This document shows, one piece after another, positions 33,501 to 44,620 of a DNA stretch of 64,000 nt. Numbering within the stretch: the first letter of the stretch is position 1; every line of letters begins with the position of its first letter. The stretch comes from Samsoniella hepiali. Taxonomy: Eukaryota; Ascomycota; Sordariomycetes; Hypocreales; Cordycipitaceae. The notes below the pieces were generated by a model, which had not been told where the DNA came from, made no database searches, and saw nothing but the letters and a program-made list of their open reading frames with translations. The position numbers were made by a program, and so were the translations under genes. The stretch is taken from assembly GCA_001455915.2 (NCBI GenBank), contig LNDK02000066.1, positions 620,001 to 684,000 of the forward strand, in the 5' to 3' direction.

Positions 33501-35800
33501 CCGATACAAAGACCCGGGAAAATAGCCAATCAATCAATCCAGGACAGGACAATGGCAAGCTCGCGCCCGCCCCCTGATGGAACAACGATGCCGGGTCTTG
33601 AGCTGTGTGCTTGTGCTCCCGCGTTGGCCCTGGGTTTTTTTTTTCCCATCAGCGGATCAATGTCTACGATACCTGTCTGAGTGCGCATGGAGTCGAGGCC
33701 GGGGCGTGTGCAGTGGACAAAGGCTTGTGCGCCCACCAACCCGGTTTGCTGTGAGATGGGGGGGACAAGGACCGCCGCTGGAAGAGGGCAAAAAAAAAAA
33801 AAGTGCCTGGCTGGTGCCCCTTGGAACCCTGGGTAATAATAGTATGAGCCCTTCGTCATACTTGGCAGTCCGCCTCCAGCGAATAAGTGGCTCGTGTTGA
33901 AAGAATGATCAACGGTATTGCAGGGCACCATGTAATAGAACGAGGATTGCTGTCGGGATAGGGGCTTGGGCAGGAGGGCAGAGGGGGAAGAAACAGCGGC
34001 CGGATTTTTCTTGATTTTCAGCATACAGGTAGGTGTAGAGTCAAAGAGGGCAAAATCGCTGGCGCGTAGTCATGTTCCTGTACGGAACTGTGCTGTTGGC
34101 CACCCCTCATTGAAATGGCAGAGCTCAGGTACAACTGGTACTCCATGGCCATCAGTTCTGCTGTAAGTGGAATGTGCCTTCTCTCCACCCTGATCTCCGC
34201 TCCCTCATCTCATCCATCCCAGCCCATGTCCTCTGTTAGCGCGTCTGGCTGCCATTGTTGCCTGTGCCTGGCGGCCGTGGTACCTGGCCCGTCGGTACTT
34301 GCAGGTACTTGTGGCCTTGTCCAGCGGGCAGAGGGGGGGAAGCGCCCAACCACAGGCGGTTCCACGCGCCGCCGTTTGTCCAGTTATACAACTCGTTTGG
34401 CTGCCCTCCCTCCCGATCCCCTCCCTTCCCTCCTCTTCCCACCGCAAGAGTCCTCTTCGACAAACGCATCTCGCTCTTTTCTTCTTCCCCTTCCCTTCCT
34501 TTTTAACAACATCTTCAACCCACGCTCCTTATTCTTCTTCACTTTTGATCGCTTTTTTAACAACCCAACAATCTGACCGCATACATTCCTTGAACACCAC
34601 TTTTCGACAGCGCCATCGGCTTCTTTGAGCGACCTTGATCCTGTATCACGATTCCTCTTCTCTGATTCTTTCGGCCCGCTCAGACTGCTGTGCAATCAAG
34701 CAAAACCTGTCTGTGTCTAAAGCTTCTTTGGATCTTTTTTTCGTATCATCTTCAAGTCGAACAAGTAAAAAGATCGCCTGCCTTTTTTGAACGCTACATC
34801 CCGTCGTCGCCGCTCAGCTCGCGTTGATACACCACCAAAACGATCCGATTTCCGATCCAACCACCAATCCGAATTCTTTTCTTGGCCCGGATTCTCCGAA
34901 CCGCCCCAGCTGACCAGTCTCATTCTCTTACGCACCTCTTTGTGTCGCCAGAAATAAAACCGGGGTCCCTCTCGCTCATCCAGCAGGTCGGCCTCTCACT
35001 GGAATTCGCCAAGTTTCAGTCCGCGCACGAGGTTGGAATACGTGACTGCATAATTACGTCGACTCGGTCTTCCTTTTTGCAAGAACTTGGATTCTTCCAT
35101 TGACAGTTTTTATTCTTACACCTTGAGATCGCTTCTTCGAACGCCTTTGATCTACTTGGACGATCGCGAGCCTGGTAAGTTGTTTGTGCTTTGTGCCCGT
35201 TTACATGAGCTTCTCCCTCCCTCCCACCACAGCCGCCCCACCCTTGCGTTTGCGCGACACGGCACGGCGGCGAGCTGAGATTTGGCGATTGGTGATGCAT
35301 GGGCGATTCAGCGGCGGTGCAGGCAGAGATTTTTTAATCAAGGTGCATCGGCGGGATTTGGCCAACGCGATTGTCGCTGGCTTGGCAACGGCATCAAAGG
35401 GAAACAATATGCGCCGTTTGCTGGCGGCTGCCCGCACGGCGCCAGTTCACACAAGCCATGCAGGGCCCGCCCAACTCACCAGCCACTCTACGCCTCGTGC
35501 CTCGCAGCTGCCGCCAGCCGCCCGCCGCCTGCCAGCCCTGACGAAGCATTTCGCTTGCCACCTGCCGGTCGCTGCTCCCCTACAAACACCTCGACCGCTG
35601 CTTTTCACTTCATCATCACCTTTGTTTTGTCATTGTTTCTCGCAATTGCCCAAATGCATCTCATCAACTAGTCGCCGTTTTTTCTTCTCCATCCCAATCT
35701 CACTAACACCGACTTAGACTGCTTCATCGCGTCGTCCACTCCTTCACCAACAAAAACTAGCTGCGTTTGAAAGCAGCTTTTGCACTTGGATATTCTCAAA
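30513..35800. other. non-coding stretch of 5.3 kb upstream of the DUF1996 gene
   Basis: I see no gene I can support. The open frames (for example 31088-31759, which has no ATG at its start) show no family signature. The stretch includes the (GGA)n repeat at 31942-31975. Pyrimidine-rich DNA at 34180-34560 and 35200-35780 is typical of fungal promoters and long leaders. A strong donor (GTAAGT at 35175) and a CTAAC...TAG acceptor (ending 35717) suggest a leader intron of the DUF1996 gene. Confidence 0.45.
31942..31975. repeat. (GGA)n microsatellite
   Basis: This is an uninterrupted run of about 11 GGA/GAG units in non-coding DNA. It is a purine-only tract, so it could adopt triplex-like structures, but no function is implied. 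Confidence 0.9.
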
Positions 35801-37402
35801 ATGTTCAAGATTACTCCCGCCGTACTGCTCGGCTTGGCCGGTAGTGCCAACGCCTTCTGGCGCATGGAGTGCCCCGGCCGCCTCGATGTCGCCCGTATTG
35901 ATCCCATTGTCAACTTCAACGACGTCTCTGCTCACGCACACTCCCTCCATGGCTCTTCTGGTACGTCCACGTCCCTCGACTCGGCCATGTTCATCGCATG
36001 GCCGCTCGCAATATCGCCAAGCTAACACAGAGTAGGCCTCTCCGCGTCTGCCGACGGCGCTGCCCTCAAGGCCGGTGACTGCACTTCTTGCCGTGTCACC
36101 CAAGACAAGTCCGCCTACTGGTCTCCCTCTCTGTACTTTGAGGATAAAGACACTGGCAAGTTTGAGCTCGTCGACCAAGTTGGTGGTATGCTGGCCTACT
36201 ACCTTCTCTATGGAGACAACATCACGGCTTTCCCCGATGACTTCCGCATGATTGCTGGCTCCAACACCCGCCGAGCCTACACCGCTGGTAACCCCGAGTC
36301 GCCTGACCCCGACAAGTCTCTCTGGCAATCCATGGGCCAGACGAAGCAGAGCATCCTTGAGCAGCGCGCCCTTGGCTTCAACTGCCTCAACTACGACAAG
36401 CAGCCCGAAGGCACCCTCTACCGCCACTACATGCCTGACAAGGCCTACCTCGACGCCAACTGCAAGGACGGTATCCGTCTGGAAATCATGTTCCCCTCGT
36501 GCTGGAACGGCAAGGATACCGACGCCAGCGATCACAAGTCTCACATGGCCTACCCTGATCTCGTCATGACCGGTACCTGCCCTGAGGGTTACCAGACTCG
36601 CGTTCCCTCCCTCATGTTTGAGACCATCTGGGGTGTCGGCGCCTACAAGAACCGCAACGGTCGCTTCGTCCTCTCCAACGGTGACACCGAGGGTATGTTT
36701 TCAACTTAGTCTCTCCAAGTCGAAGCCCTGCTAACGTCCATAGGTTACGCTTACCACGCTGATTTCATGATGGGTTGGGAACGTAAGTTCCTCCAGCAGG
36801 CCGTCGAGACTTGCACCAACCCCTCTGGCCGCATTGAGGACTGCCCCCTCTTCAACGTTGTTGACCAGGGTACCGCCACCTCTTGCAAGCTCCAGAAGTC
36901 TCTTCCCCAGAAGCTGGCTACCGAGATCAAGAACATCCTCGGCCCCATGGCCAAGCTTCCCGGTGATCTCTCCATCTTTGGCGACAACGGCGATCCCACC
37001 AAGCCTGAGACTGGCGGCGCCGCTCCTTCTACCACAGATAGCGGCACCTCCAAGCCTACTCTTAGTTACACGCCTGGAGTCACAGCCTCCAACTCTGCCT
37101 CACCCCTTCCTGGCCAGGTCTTCAAGCAGGTTGACTCTGACTCTGAGTCTCCCTCTGCGCCCACTCCCACCACCCCTTCTGCTCCCGTTGCTGTTGCCGC
37201 CGCCGTCACTGAGGCTCCCACCACCACCGCCGAGCCCAGCTACTACAGCACCCAGTGGATCACCAACGGCAACACTGTCAGCAAGATTCTGTGGGAGGAG
37301 CAGCTTATCACAGTCACAGAGACTGCTGAGGCTACTGCCACCAAGACCGTCGACGCCAAGCGCCGTCGTTCTCACCTCCACGGCCACGCCCGCAGGAGTT
37401 AA
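35801..37402 (+). CDS. secreted DUF1996 protein
   Basis: Three exons (35801-35960, 36036-36692, 36744-37402) give 491 residues. The N-terminus MFKITPAVLLGLAGSANA is a signal peptide, and the mature protein begins near FWRMECPGRLDVARIDPIV, the usual start of DUF1996. Family landmarks follow: DVSAHAHSLHGSSGLS, SAYWSPSLYFEDKDTGKFEL, NCKDGIRLEIMFPSCWNGKD, ADFMMGWE and CTNPSGRIEDCPLF, with conserved Cys and His residues that look like ligands or disulfides. The last 150 residues are rich in Ser, Thr and Pro, probably O-glycosylated and wall-associated. I see no GPI signal; the C-terminus is basic (AKRRRSHLHGHARRS). Molecular function of DUF1996 is not established. Starting upstream at a TTG would spoil the signal peptide, so the ATG at 35801 is preferred. 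Confidence 0.92.
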
Positions 37403-38221
37403 GTACAAAGTCGGAGTGATATGAAATTACAAATACTAAAGGCTGCAATTTGATTTTGTGGGGGATTTTTGACAATCTGGACAGGTTCCGGAAACTGGAA
37501 CGGCTTTCGAGTTGGTATGATTTAAACAACGTTCTGTCTTGAAGGTTCTTCTTTTTTTTTCTTTTCATAGAGGCAGACATGCTATGCAATTCTTTTTGAT
37601 ATCATAGGATTTAACAAGACCCGAGCAGCCAATGCGTGTTTGACACCGACAATGCCATGTGTGTGTCTGTGACTTGTTGTAGGCCGGACCGGACCGCTGG
37701 GCCGCGCGAACCCACCCACATGTTGGATTGCAACCATCACACCAAGACCGAGATTTTCTACTACCGGTGGGTACGAGCTTGAAATAAACCAATTGCAACA
37801 AACCGACAATTAAACCTAAATGTACTTTACTTGCTAGGTTTCAGGGACCTTTTTTCCCGCCAGCGGTACACCTCCAACGGGCTGGTGGTGAGTGAGGCTT
37901 GGCTGGAATGTGTCACACCAGGCAACACATTCCTCATGATATTACACTCCATCTATACCAACAACAGCACTGTTGTTTATGAGCGGTTTCACCAAAATGT
38001 GGTTAGTTCGATTAACAGTTTGGCGGTATATTCGCTCACACCCGCCTCTTCTTCTTTTTCACTCTTCTAACCTGAGCTGCACAAGCCATACGAAGCTTCA
38101 TCACGAAGGCCCCGAGGCCAACATCGTCATTCTTTTTTGTTCTTGTTGTTTTATAAGTTGGTAAACGGAAAAGAAGGGTGAAGCTGATGCCGATATCGAC
38201 AATTCCCTTTGCACGACTCGG
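37403..38221. other. intergenic, 819 bp
   Basis: This is the 3' region of the DUF1996 gene followed by the promoter and leader of the 1016-residue membrane protein gene on the same strand. No separate gene is seen. Confidence 0.4.
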
Positions 38222-41200
38222 ATGGACGAAGCCATGACGATGCTGGAAAGTGCACCTGTTGGTGGTGATGACAGCCTCAACATGCTACAACGGCGTGGCG
38301 CCGCGGCGCTCGGCCTCGGCTGGCTCATTGCCATTGTGATCTGCGGCGGCGTCTCGCTGTTCATCTGCGTGGGCTTCGCGCTGGTCTGGCGTACGCAGAA
38401 GCGCCACACGCCGCTGACCATAACCCACACGACGGCGTCCCTGCCCTACGAGCTGTCGGGGTTGACGGCGATGCTCTCGGGCAAGGTCTCGACGACGCGT
38501 CTGACGAAGCGCGGCCGCCTGACGGTGACGCCCCGTGGGCTGCACGATGGGGACGACGATAGCAGTATGACGCTGGGGCACCGGCTGTCAAGTCGGTTTA
38601 CGCTGAAGCATATCCATTCGGCGCCGATGCTGCCGCCGCTGCCGTCGTACAGTACGTTTCGGCTGTGGAACCCGCGGAGGGTGTCGTATCGCCGCGAGAC
38701 GGGCTGGCTGGACGAGGAGGCCGTGACGGTCGGCGACCAGACGATGGTGACGATGAGGCTGCGGCCGGGGAGCGGCAGCGGCTGGGCGGGACGGACGGTG
38801 CCGCGGGTGGGACAGAACCCGCCGGTGCTGCCGCCGGTAGGACATAGGGCGATGAGGCAGGGGATTGTGATTATGGCGCCGGGACAACAACGGCAACAAC
38901 AACAGCAGCCACAGAAGAAGACGCAGCCGCCGGCAACGCCTCTACATCACAAGCCGACCAACAGCGACAACGAGCAACAGCAACGAGCTCAGCACATCCA
39001 AAAACAAAAGCCAGTGGAAAAGGAAGAGGAAATGTCCATGCCAGCCAGGCCGGGCGCTGTATACGCCGGCGATGCCAGCAACGCAGCCGCCGCACGGGGC
39101 TGGGTCCGCCCGGCCGCCGCCGTGCTCGCCAAGCACCCAACCCGCACCGACTCGGAGCTGCGTGATATCCTGCGCTCCACGGAGCAGCGTCTGCGCGACG
39201 GCGACCGCAGCCGCTCCCCGGAGAAGCGCACGCCGGTGCCGGTCTCGCCGACCAAGAAGGCGGCGGCAACGCCGCGCCACCACAGCACCGGCGGGCGCGT
39301 ATCTCACAGCGCCAGTGGCAGCGGCATGGGCGTGCGGGAAGGGTCGGCCGCGTCGATTGGCAGTGCGGCCAACAGTCTGATTGAGCATGCGACGGAGGAG
39401 CTGCAGCTGCCGGGGGGGATGGGCAGCCCGAGCCGTCTGAGGGGCCACGAGTGGCTGGCGGGTGATGATGCGATTCTGCTGCTGACGTCGCCGGTTCTGA
39501 AGCAGCAGCAGGAGGACATGGAGCGGGCTGCAATTCTTCTGCAGCAGCAGCAGCAGCAGCAGCATGTCAGTCCAAAGCGAAGCCCGCAGCGGAGCCCGCA
39601 GCGCGAGCGGCGTCGCTCTCACGACAGCGATGTGTCGTCGAGCCTCTCGACGCTGTACAGCGTCGGCGACGATGATACCGTGGGTGATGTGTCGACGCAG
39701 GCTGTCGTCGAAGGACCCAACGACGACCCTTTTGTCGAGCGCCGGCCGGTACACAGCGACTCTCTGCTGTCGGTGCTGGCGCCCCTCCGGCGCATCACGA
39801 CGGGGAGCTCCGAGACGCTCGCCGCCGACGCCATGCCGTCGCCGTCGGTGCAGCGCAATCCGTCGGCGCGGTCGACGCACCGGTCGCTCGACGTGCAGCG
39901 CTTCGCCGACGTGCTGCAGCCGCCGGCGCCGGCGCCGTTGTCCCAGCAGGGCACCGACGACGACGACGACGACGACGACGTCTGCCCCAAGTCGGCGTCG
40001 TCGCTGTACGCGGGGGCCCTGACGTCGCCGCAGTTTTCAGAGTCGAGCTTCACCGACATGTCCGTCAACAGCGCGACGCTGAGCGTCTCCAGCTCAGACG
40101 ACGACGACGAGGAGGAGGATGATGATGATGGGATGATGACGCCAAAGGTTCCTCGCCGCCGGGGCTCGGACGCCTCGTCGTCGCCGTTTAGCGAGCAGGA
40201 TATCGTGGACATGATGATGGCGGCGCAGTCGCCGACAAAGGGGCGTGCGCTGCCCGTGCCGCCGGGCCTGCCGGTCGTCGTCGCGCCCGACGGGTCCGTC
40301 GTCCCGACGCCGCTGTCGCCGCCGCCGCCCACGGGCGGCGTCTCGCGCACGCAGTCTCTGCAGAGGCAGCAGCACCGCCGGGTGGCCGGCTTCTCGCCCG
40401 TCGTGCGCCAGCAGTCGGTCACGTCGTCTTGCTACAGCAATCATAGCGGTTATAAGAATAACAACAGCGGCAACGGCGTCGCCACCGTGGGCAACTCGGT
40501 CGCGCAGCTACGCCGCATGAACTCCATCGTCAGCGTCATCAGCAGCAACGCGGCCGTTGAGCCGCTGCTGAGCCTCGCCGACGGCCGCGCGCCCCCGCCG
40601 TCGTCGCAGGGCGGCCCGCGCTACCAGCACTCGCGCATGGGCTCCCGCCAGTACCTCAGCGTCGGCGGCGGCGGCGGCAGTACCCGTGTTGGCAAGGCCG
40701 GCGGGCCGGGCAAGAGAATGGCCATTGGCCGTCCGAGCGGCCCGCGGCCCCCGAATAAGAGCGCCGGCGCCGGCGGTGGGTACATGCGCCGCCCGTACTC
40801 GACCACCGCAGCGGCGCTGGCGGCCCCGGAGCCGCCCGCCAAGAGCCCGCGCCGCAGCCTGGGAAACGTGGGCTCGAGAACGGAGCGCTACCAACCCTAC
40901 CAGCCCTACCAACCGCAGCAGCAACAGATGGAAGCAGAAAAGCAGCCGGAGAATGACAAGGAGAATGCAGGGCTCGGCATCACGCGCGCGCAGTCGCTGC
41001 AGCACCAAGGCCAGGCCGCTGCCGCCGCCCGTCTGCAGGAAAGCCGCGCCACGACCCTGGCCCGAGACGCCGCGGCGCGTGCCTCGTCGCCGTCGCCGCT
41101 CGCGGTGCGCAGGCTCAAGAACCCCGTCGTCGCGGAGCTGGCGGCCGCGGCGGAGCGCCGCGCGCAGGAGGGCAGGCGCGGCAGCGTCGACAGCTTGGGG

Positions 41201-41272
41201 CTGTACGACAAGGACGGGTTCCTGCTGCCGTCGCCGGAGCGCGAGGTGCACAAGAAGCTGCTGCGCATGTAA
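38222..41272 (+). CDS. large single-pass membrane protein with low-complexity cytoplasmic tail
   Basis: This is a single-exon gene of 1016 residues from the ATG at 38222. One membrane segment lies at about residues 30-56 (LGWLIAIVICGGVSLFICVG), followed by a basic stretch that would face the cytosol. The rest is mostly disordered: a poly-Gln run coded by CAG repeats at 39541-39560, a run of Asp codons at 39955-39980 (GTDDDDDDDDVCPKS), a second acidic patch (SSDDDDEEEDDDDGMMTP), and many Ser/Pro/Arg motifs of the type SPEKRTPVPVSPTK that could be kinase sites. I do not recognise a named domain; it resembles fungal-specific hypothetical membrane proteins. Codon third positions are very GC-rich. 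The end (YDKDGFLLPSPEREVHKKLL) is the least repetitive part and may be conserved. Confidence 0.75.
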   Translation: MDEAMTMLESAPVGGDDSLNMLQRRGAAALGLGWLIAIVICGGVSLFICVGFALVWRTQKRHTPLTITHTTASLPYELSGLTAMLSGKVSTTRLTKRGRLTVTPRGLHDGDDDSSMTLGHRLSSRFTLKHIHSAPMLPPLPSYSTFRLWNPRRVSYRRETGWLDEEAVTVGDQTMVTMRLRPGSGSGWAGRTVPRVGQNPPVLPPVGHRAMRQGIVIMAPGQQRQQQQQPQKKTQPPATPLHHKPTNSDNEQQQRAQHIQKQKPVEKEEEMSMPARPGAVYAGDASNAAAARGWVRPAAAVLAKHPTRTDSELRDILRSTEQRLRDGDRSRSPEKRTPVPVSPTKKAAATPRHHSTGGRVSHSASGSGMGVREGSAASIGSAANSLIEHATEELQLPGGMGSPSRLRGHEWLAGDDAILLLTSPVLKQQQEDMERAAILLQQQQQQQHVSPKRSPQRSPQRERRRSHDSDVSSSLSTLYSVGDDDTVGDVSTQAVVEGPNDDPFVERRPVHSDSLLSVLAPLRRITTGSSETLAADAMPSPSVQRNPSARSTHRSLDVQRFADVLQPPAPAPLSQQGTDDDDDDDDVCPKSASSLYAGALTSPQFSESSFTDMSVNSATLSVSSSDDDDEEEDDDDGMMTPKVPRRRGSDASSSPFSEQDIVDMMMAAQSPTKGRALPVPPGLPVVVAPDGSVVPTPLSPPPPTGGVSRTQSLQRQQHRRVAGFSPVVRQQSVTSSCYSNHSGYKNNNSGNGVATVGNSVAQLRRMNSIVSVISSNAAVEPLLSLADGRAPPPSSQGGPRYQHSRMGSRQYLSVGGGGGSTRVGKAGGPGKRMAIGRPSGPRPPNKSAGAGGGYMRRPYSTTAAALAAPEPPAKSPRRSLGNVGSRTERYQPYQPYQPQQQQMEAEKQPENDKENAGLGITRAQSLQHQGQAAAAARLQESRATTLARDAAARASSPSPLAVRRLKNPVVAELAAAAERRAQEGRRGSVDSLGLYDKDGFLLPSPEREVHKKLLRM

Positions 41273-41746
41273 AAAAAAAAAAGACAGGCAGCTGGTTCGT
41301 TCTCGTACTCAGCACATGTTTGAAGGACAGTAAAACCTTATACAAATGACGTCAACGTCAGAGAAACACTTTTTTCTCCTTTCTTATCATCTGCCAACTT
41401 TCACTACTTCATCTTCTTTTGTCATTCTTCTCTGTTCATTCTTATCTTCTTCTTTACGGGGAGAGCAGACCACCCTCGTCTACCTTTCTGCAGCATTTGG
41501 CGACCATAGCTACTTTTTTCTGGCCCCTTTAGATGGATAGTATTCGAGGGCATAATTAAATATCAAGAGGCGGCTTCGACACCTGTCTCATAATCAACTA
41601 TCTAGTAAATTAAACAAAACCGACATTTCCCTCTGTGACATCCTGGTATTCCTGGTCCTGTTTTGTATTTTTATAAGCTAAACCGAATAAACGCCGTCCT
41701 TTTAACCGTCCTGCCTTTTTTTTATCTTGAGATGGAGACCCCCCGC
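41273..41746. other. convergent 3' region, 474 bp
   Basis: AT-rich sequence lies between the convergent membrane-protein gene and the pICln gene. An A run of 11 directly follows the stop codon at 41270-41272. No gene is seen. Confidence 0.4.
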
Positions 41747-42718
41747 TTACTCTACGCGTTGACGCTTGCTCTCGGCGTCATCCTCTGCGCCGTGGCCATT
41801 AATAACGTCTTGCGCCTCGACCTCGTCGCGCGCTCTCGTCCGGCCAGCACCTTCGCCTAGCTCTTCTTCATCCCCCTCGCCTCCAACCTCGGCGCCGGGG
41901 CCGATCCAGTTGCCTTCCTCGTCAAAGTACTCGGCGACATTGTCCGCCGTGATCCAGCCACCGCTGCCAGGCATGGGCGGCGGCAGACCCCCGTCCGCGG
42001 TGCCGCGCAGCACGCCGCTGAAGCCCTCGAGGGCCTCGTGCTCGGCGCTGCCCTCAAACACGATGCGGTCGTAGTTGTCCGCGTCCGCGTCGTCCTCGTC
42101 GCCCTCGTGTGCTGGGTCGGGGTGGAGGTTCGAGCAGGCGGCGATGGCCTCGTAGAGCTTCGAGGCGGCCTCGTCGTCGGAGCCGGGAGGGACAATGGTT
42201 AGCTCGACGAGGCTGAAGTCGTCGTCGTCGGAGCCGCCGTCGGAGAATTCGAGCTGCATCCAGACGGCGTGCGCCGAGGACGGCAGCTGCTTGATGGCGT
42301 GGATCGAGATGGAGGGGTACGGTATCGAGACGCCGGCTTCGGCCGTGGGGTTAAAGATGGTAAAGTTTCTGCGCGAAAGCAAGTTAGCAAGATTTCAACG
42401 CAATAGATGGCTTAGGAGCCAATCGGCGACGTACTCGGATGTGACGTAGACGTCGACTTGCTGCTCGATGAGCTCCTCGGCCTCGACGTCAGCGCCATTC
42501 TCGCCACTGGCGGCCGGCGCGGCGGGAGAGTCGGCGGGAAAGATGGCCAGGCCACCGGCTGTAACCTGCTCCTTGGGCGCAAACGCCGCAGCGCCGGTGA
42601 CGTGCAAATGCAGCACGGGCTTGCCGTCGACAAAGGACTCGGGCGTCTGCGACTGGTACTCGGCAAGCGGGACAAAGTCGGCCGCGGATGGCGGGGTGCG
42701 GATCGTGGTCGCAATCAT
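41747..42718 (-). CDS. pICln, methylosome subunit / Sm-protein assembly chaperone
   Basis: Two exons (42718-42435 and 42368-41747) with a 66 bp intron give 301 residues from the ATG at 42718 (MIATTIRTPPSAADF). The PH-like fold shows VDVYVTSENFTIFNPTAEAG across the splice site and ISIPYPSISIHAIKQL-type core strands (actual: VSIPYPSISIHAIKQL), then WMQLEFSDG. Acidic loops (GDEDDADADNYDR; GEGDEEELGEG) and EYFDEEGNWIGPGAEV near the end are the family's C-terminal features. pICln binds Sm proteins, presents them to the PRMT5 methylosome and holds them until ring assembly. SmD3, a direct partner, is also in this window. Fungal forms tend to be longer than the human protein (237 residues), as here. 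Confidence 0.85.
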
Positions 42719-43230
42719 ATCGACACCTGTGATTGCCTTTCTGCTGTGACAGCTGGATTTAATTTCAAAATTAGGGGTTTGTTGAAGGAGGTAGCTTGAG
42801 CTCAGCTTCCCAGATCGCGGGGACAAACAAAAATCGATGGCGGTTTAGGTGGGGCAATGACATCTGCCTGCGTGGCCTCGGAGCTGCGACAGCTCCTCTT
42901 GCAACTTCATCAATTGACTCCCTGACACTCTGCAACAGCCTCATCACATTCAAAATTTCACTCAGGTGATTACCAACTGACCGGCAGTGCCTATAGAAAG
43001 GCTTTTCTGCCCGATTTGCCGCATTGCCAAGGCACGCGACCGAGTCGCAAGCTGACCATGTACAGCCATCGTGAGCAAACTTTGCTTCGGCCCCCTGCAT
43101 ATCGGAGTAAACATGACCAGCTAACAGCTATTTCCCAGGCCCTCACCCTCTTCTGGAGCAGGTCCCGCTCACAGTATCCCCCTTTGTCTCGCTACCGACC
43201 GCCACGACCCTCTCCTACACCTACAAGACC
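42719..43230. promoter_or_regulatory. divergent intergenic region, pICln / small coiled-coil gene
   Basis: This 512 bp stretch lies between two genes transcribed away from each other. The leader of the right gene is pyrimidine-rich (43140-43230). No other feature is recognised. Confidence 0.4.
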
Positions 43231-43677
43231 ATGCCGTCCAACATCCCGCCATCGGCGCTCGGCATCCCGACAGCCTCCTCATCAGGCGATGCCGCTGCCG
43301 CCGACCAACCCAAACCGCGCTTCATTGTCTCGCAGTCCGGAAACGCCGCACACCCCGACGATATCGTTGCCTCGTGCCAGGCGTTACGCGCCCATGTGGC
43401 CAAGCTGCAGGACGACGCCGACCGCGAGCTGCGTGCGTTCGAGGAGCGCATAAGGGAGCGAGACCTGGCAGAAAAGAGGAGGCTTGCGCCAGGCTGGCTT
43501 GATAGTGACGCACGACTGCTACAGCCTGAAAAGGGCGCGGCTGCGGCGGCTGCGGCGGTCAAGGCCGAGAACGAACTCATGGTAGGCGACCCAACTGCTG
43601 GACGGGCCGGCGCGAATCCGGCCACAGACGAGGGAGCTGCGCTAGACAGAGCATTTGGCGGAATGAATCTGAAATAA
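43231..43677 (+). CDS. small conserved-looking protein with coiled coil
   Basis: This is a single-exon gene of 148 residues from the ATG at 43231. The middle is a charged amphipathic helix (about residues 45-82: CQALRAHVAKLQDDADRELR followed by AFEERIRERDLAEKRRL) likely to form a coiled coil. It is followed by the short motif APGWLDSDARLLQPEK and an Ala-rich linker. The C-terminus (LDRAFGGMNLK) looks like a short linear motif. There is no signal peptide or membrane segment. I do not recognise the family; the ordered helix and the typical leader support a real gene, and its position head-to-head with pICln suggests a housekeeping role, which is only an inference. Confidence 0.65.
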   Translation: MPSNIPPSALGIPTASSSGDAAAADQPKPRFIVSQSGNAAHPDDIVASCQALRAHVAKLQDDADRELRAFEERIRERDLAEKRRLAPGWLDSDARLLQPEKGAAAAAAAVKAENELMVGDPTAGRAGANPATDEGAALDRAFGGMNLK

Positions 43678-43828
43678 TTTGCATTACGGGGATAACAATG
43701 ACAGATACAGGGGCGCAGCTTTTTGGGACGACACGGAACTTGTATTAGGTGTTTAGGAGCACTATTTGAATTTACACATTCAGCCCATCAACAGGTTGTC
43801 AGACCGAATTTTGCGAAAGTTATACAGT

Positions 43829-44620
43829 TTAGATCATGTTGACAGCGAAAACGGCGACGGCACCAGCAGCAAGCATGGCAGGCTTCTGGATGTTGGCAGC
43901 ACCAACCTGGACCTGGGTGGAGGTGGTGTTGTTACCAGTCTAGGGTTCCTGTTAGGTCACTGTGACTAGCAAACAAGATTTTCGAGAACTTACAGTTTGG
44001 GAAGCGGTGGTGGAGGGCCTGGCAGTGGTGGCAGCGCCAGAGGAGCGCGACCCGGTAGCAGAGGTAGACTGCACCTGGGAGGAGCCGGAGGCGCGGGAGG
44101 TAGACTGAGGAGCAGTAGACTGCGAAGGCGGGCCAGAAGCGGAGGACTGGGTAGCCGGGGCAGAGGAAGCCGGGGCAGAAGACGCCGGGGCGGACGACTG
44201 CGCGGTAGTAGACTTGGGAGCCTCAGAAGAAGCGGCGCCGCTGGTGCCCGCAGCCGCCTTGGGTGTGGCCTCAAGGCCGCACTTCTTGGCGGCGGCGCCG
44301 ACCTTGTCGCCGTAGTACTTCCAGATGTCGTACGTCAAGGCGCAGTCTAGGCAGCCGCTGAGAAGACCCTTCCACTTGGAGTCCTCGCAGTAGCCGTCCT
44401 TGGCCGCGTCCTGGATGGCGTAGCCTGCATGATGTCAGACAACGGCATTGGAGGGAGAGTGTCAAGAAGGACTGTACATACCGCAGTTGGCGTGGCAGTC
44501 ATAGGCAGGGCCCGAAGTCTGGCGCTTAGACAAGGGGACGGAGGCGGGGTACTCGAAGCCGCTGGCAGAAGCCAGAGAGGCAATGGAGCCGACGGCAACG
44601 AGGCTAGCGACGAAGTGCAT
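43829..44620 (-). CDS. secreted cysteine-containing protein with probable GPI anchor
   Basis: Three exons on the reverse strand (44620-44482, 44424-43994, 43939-43829) give 226 residues. A signal peptide (MHFVASLVAVGSIASLASAS) is followed by VPLSKRQ, a possible Kex2 site. A short Cys-rich domain comes next: YDCHANCGYAIQDAAKDGYC, then SGCLDCALTYDIWKYYGDKV and a last Cys in AKKCGLEATP. About 90 residues of Ser/Thr/Ala/Pro follow, and then a hydrophobic C-terminus (MLAAGAVAVFAVNMI), typical for GPI attachment. The Cys pattern resembles small fungal surface proteins but is not the eight-Cys CFEM domain. The last exon is only recognised by its frame and by the CTAG acceptor at 43941-43940. Function is unknown; cell-wall location is likely. 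Confidence 0.82.
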
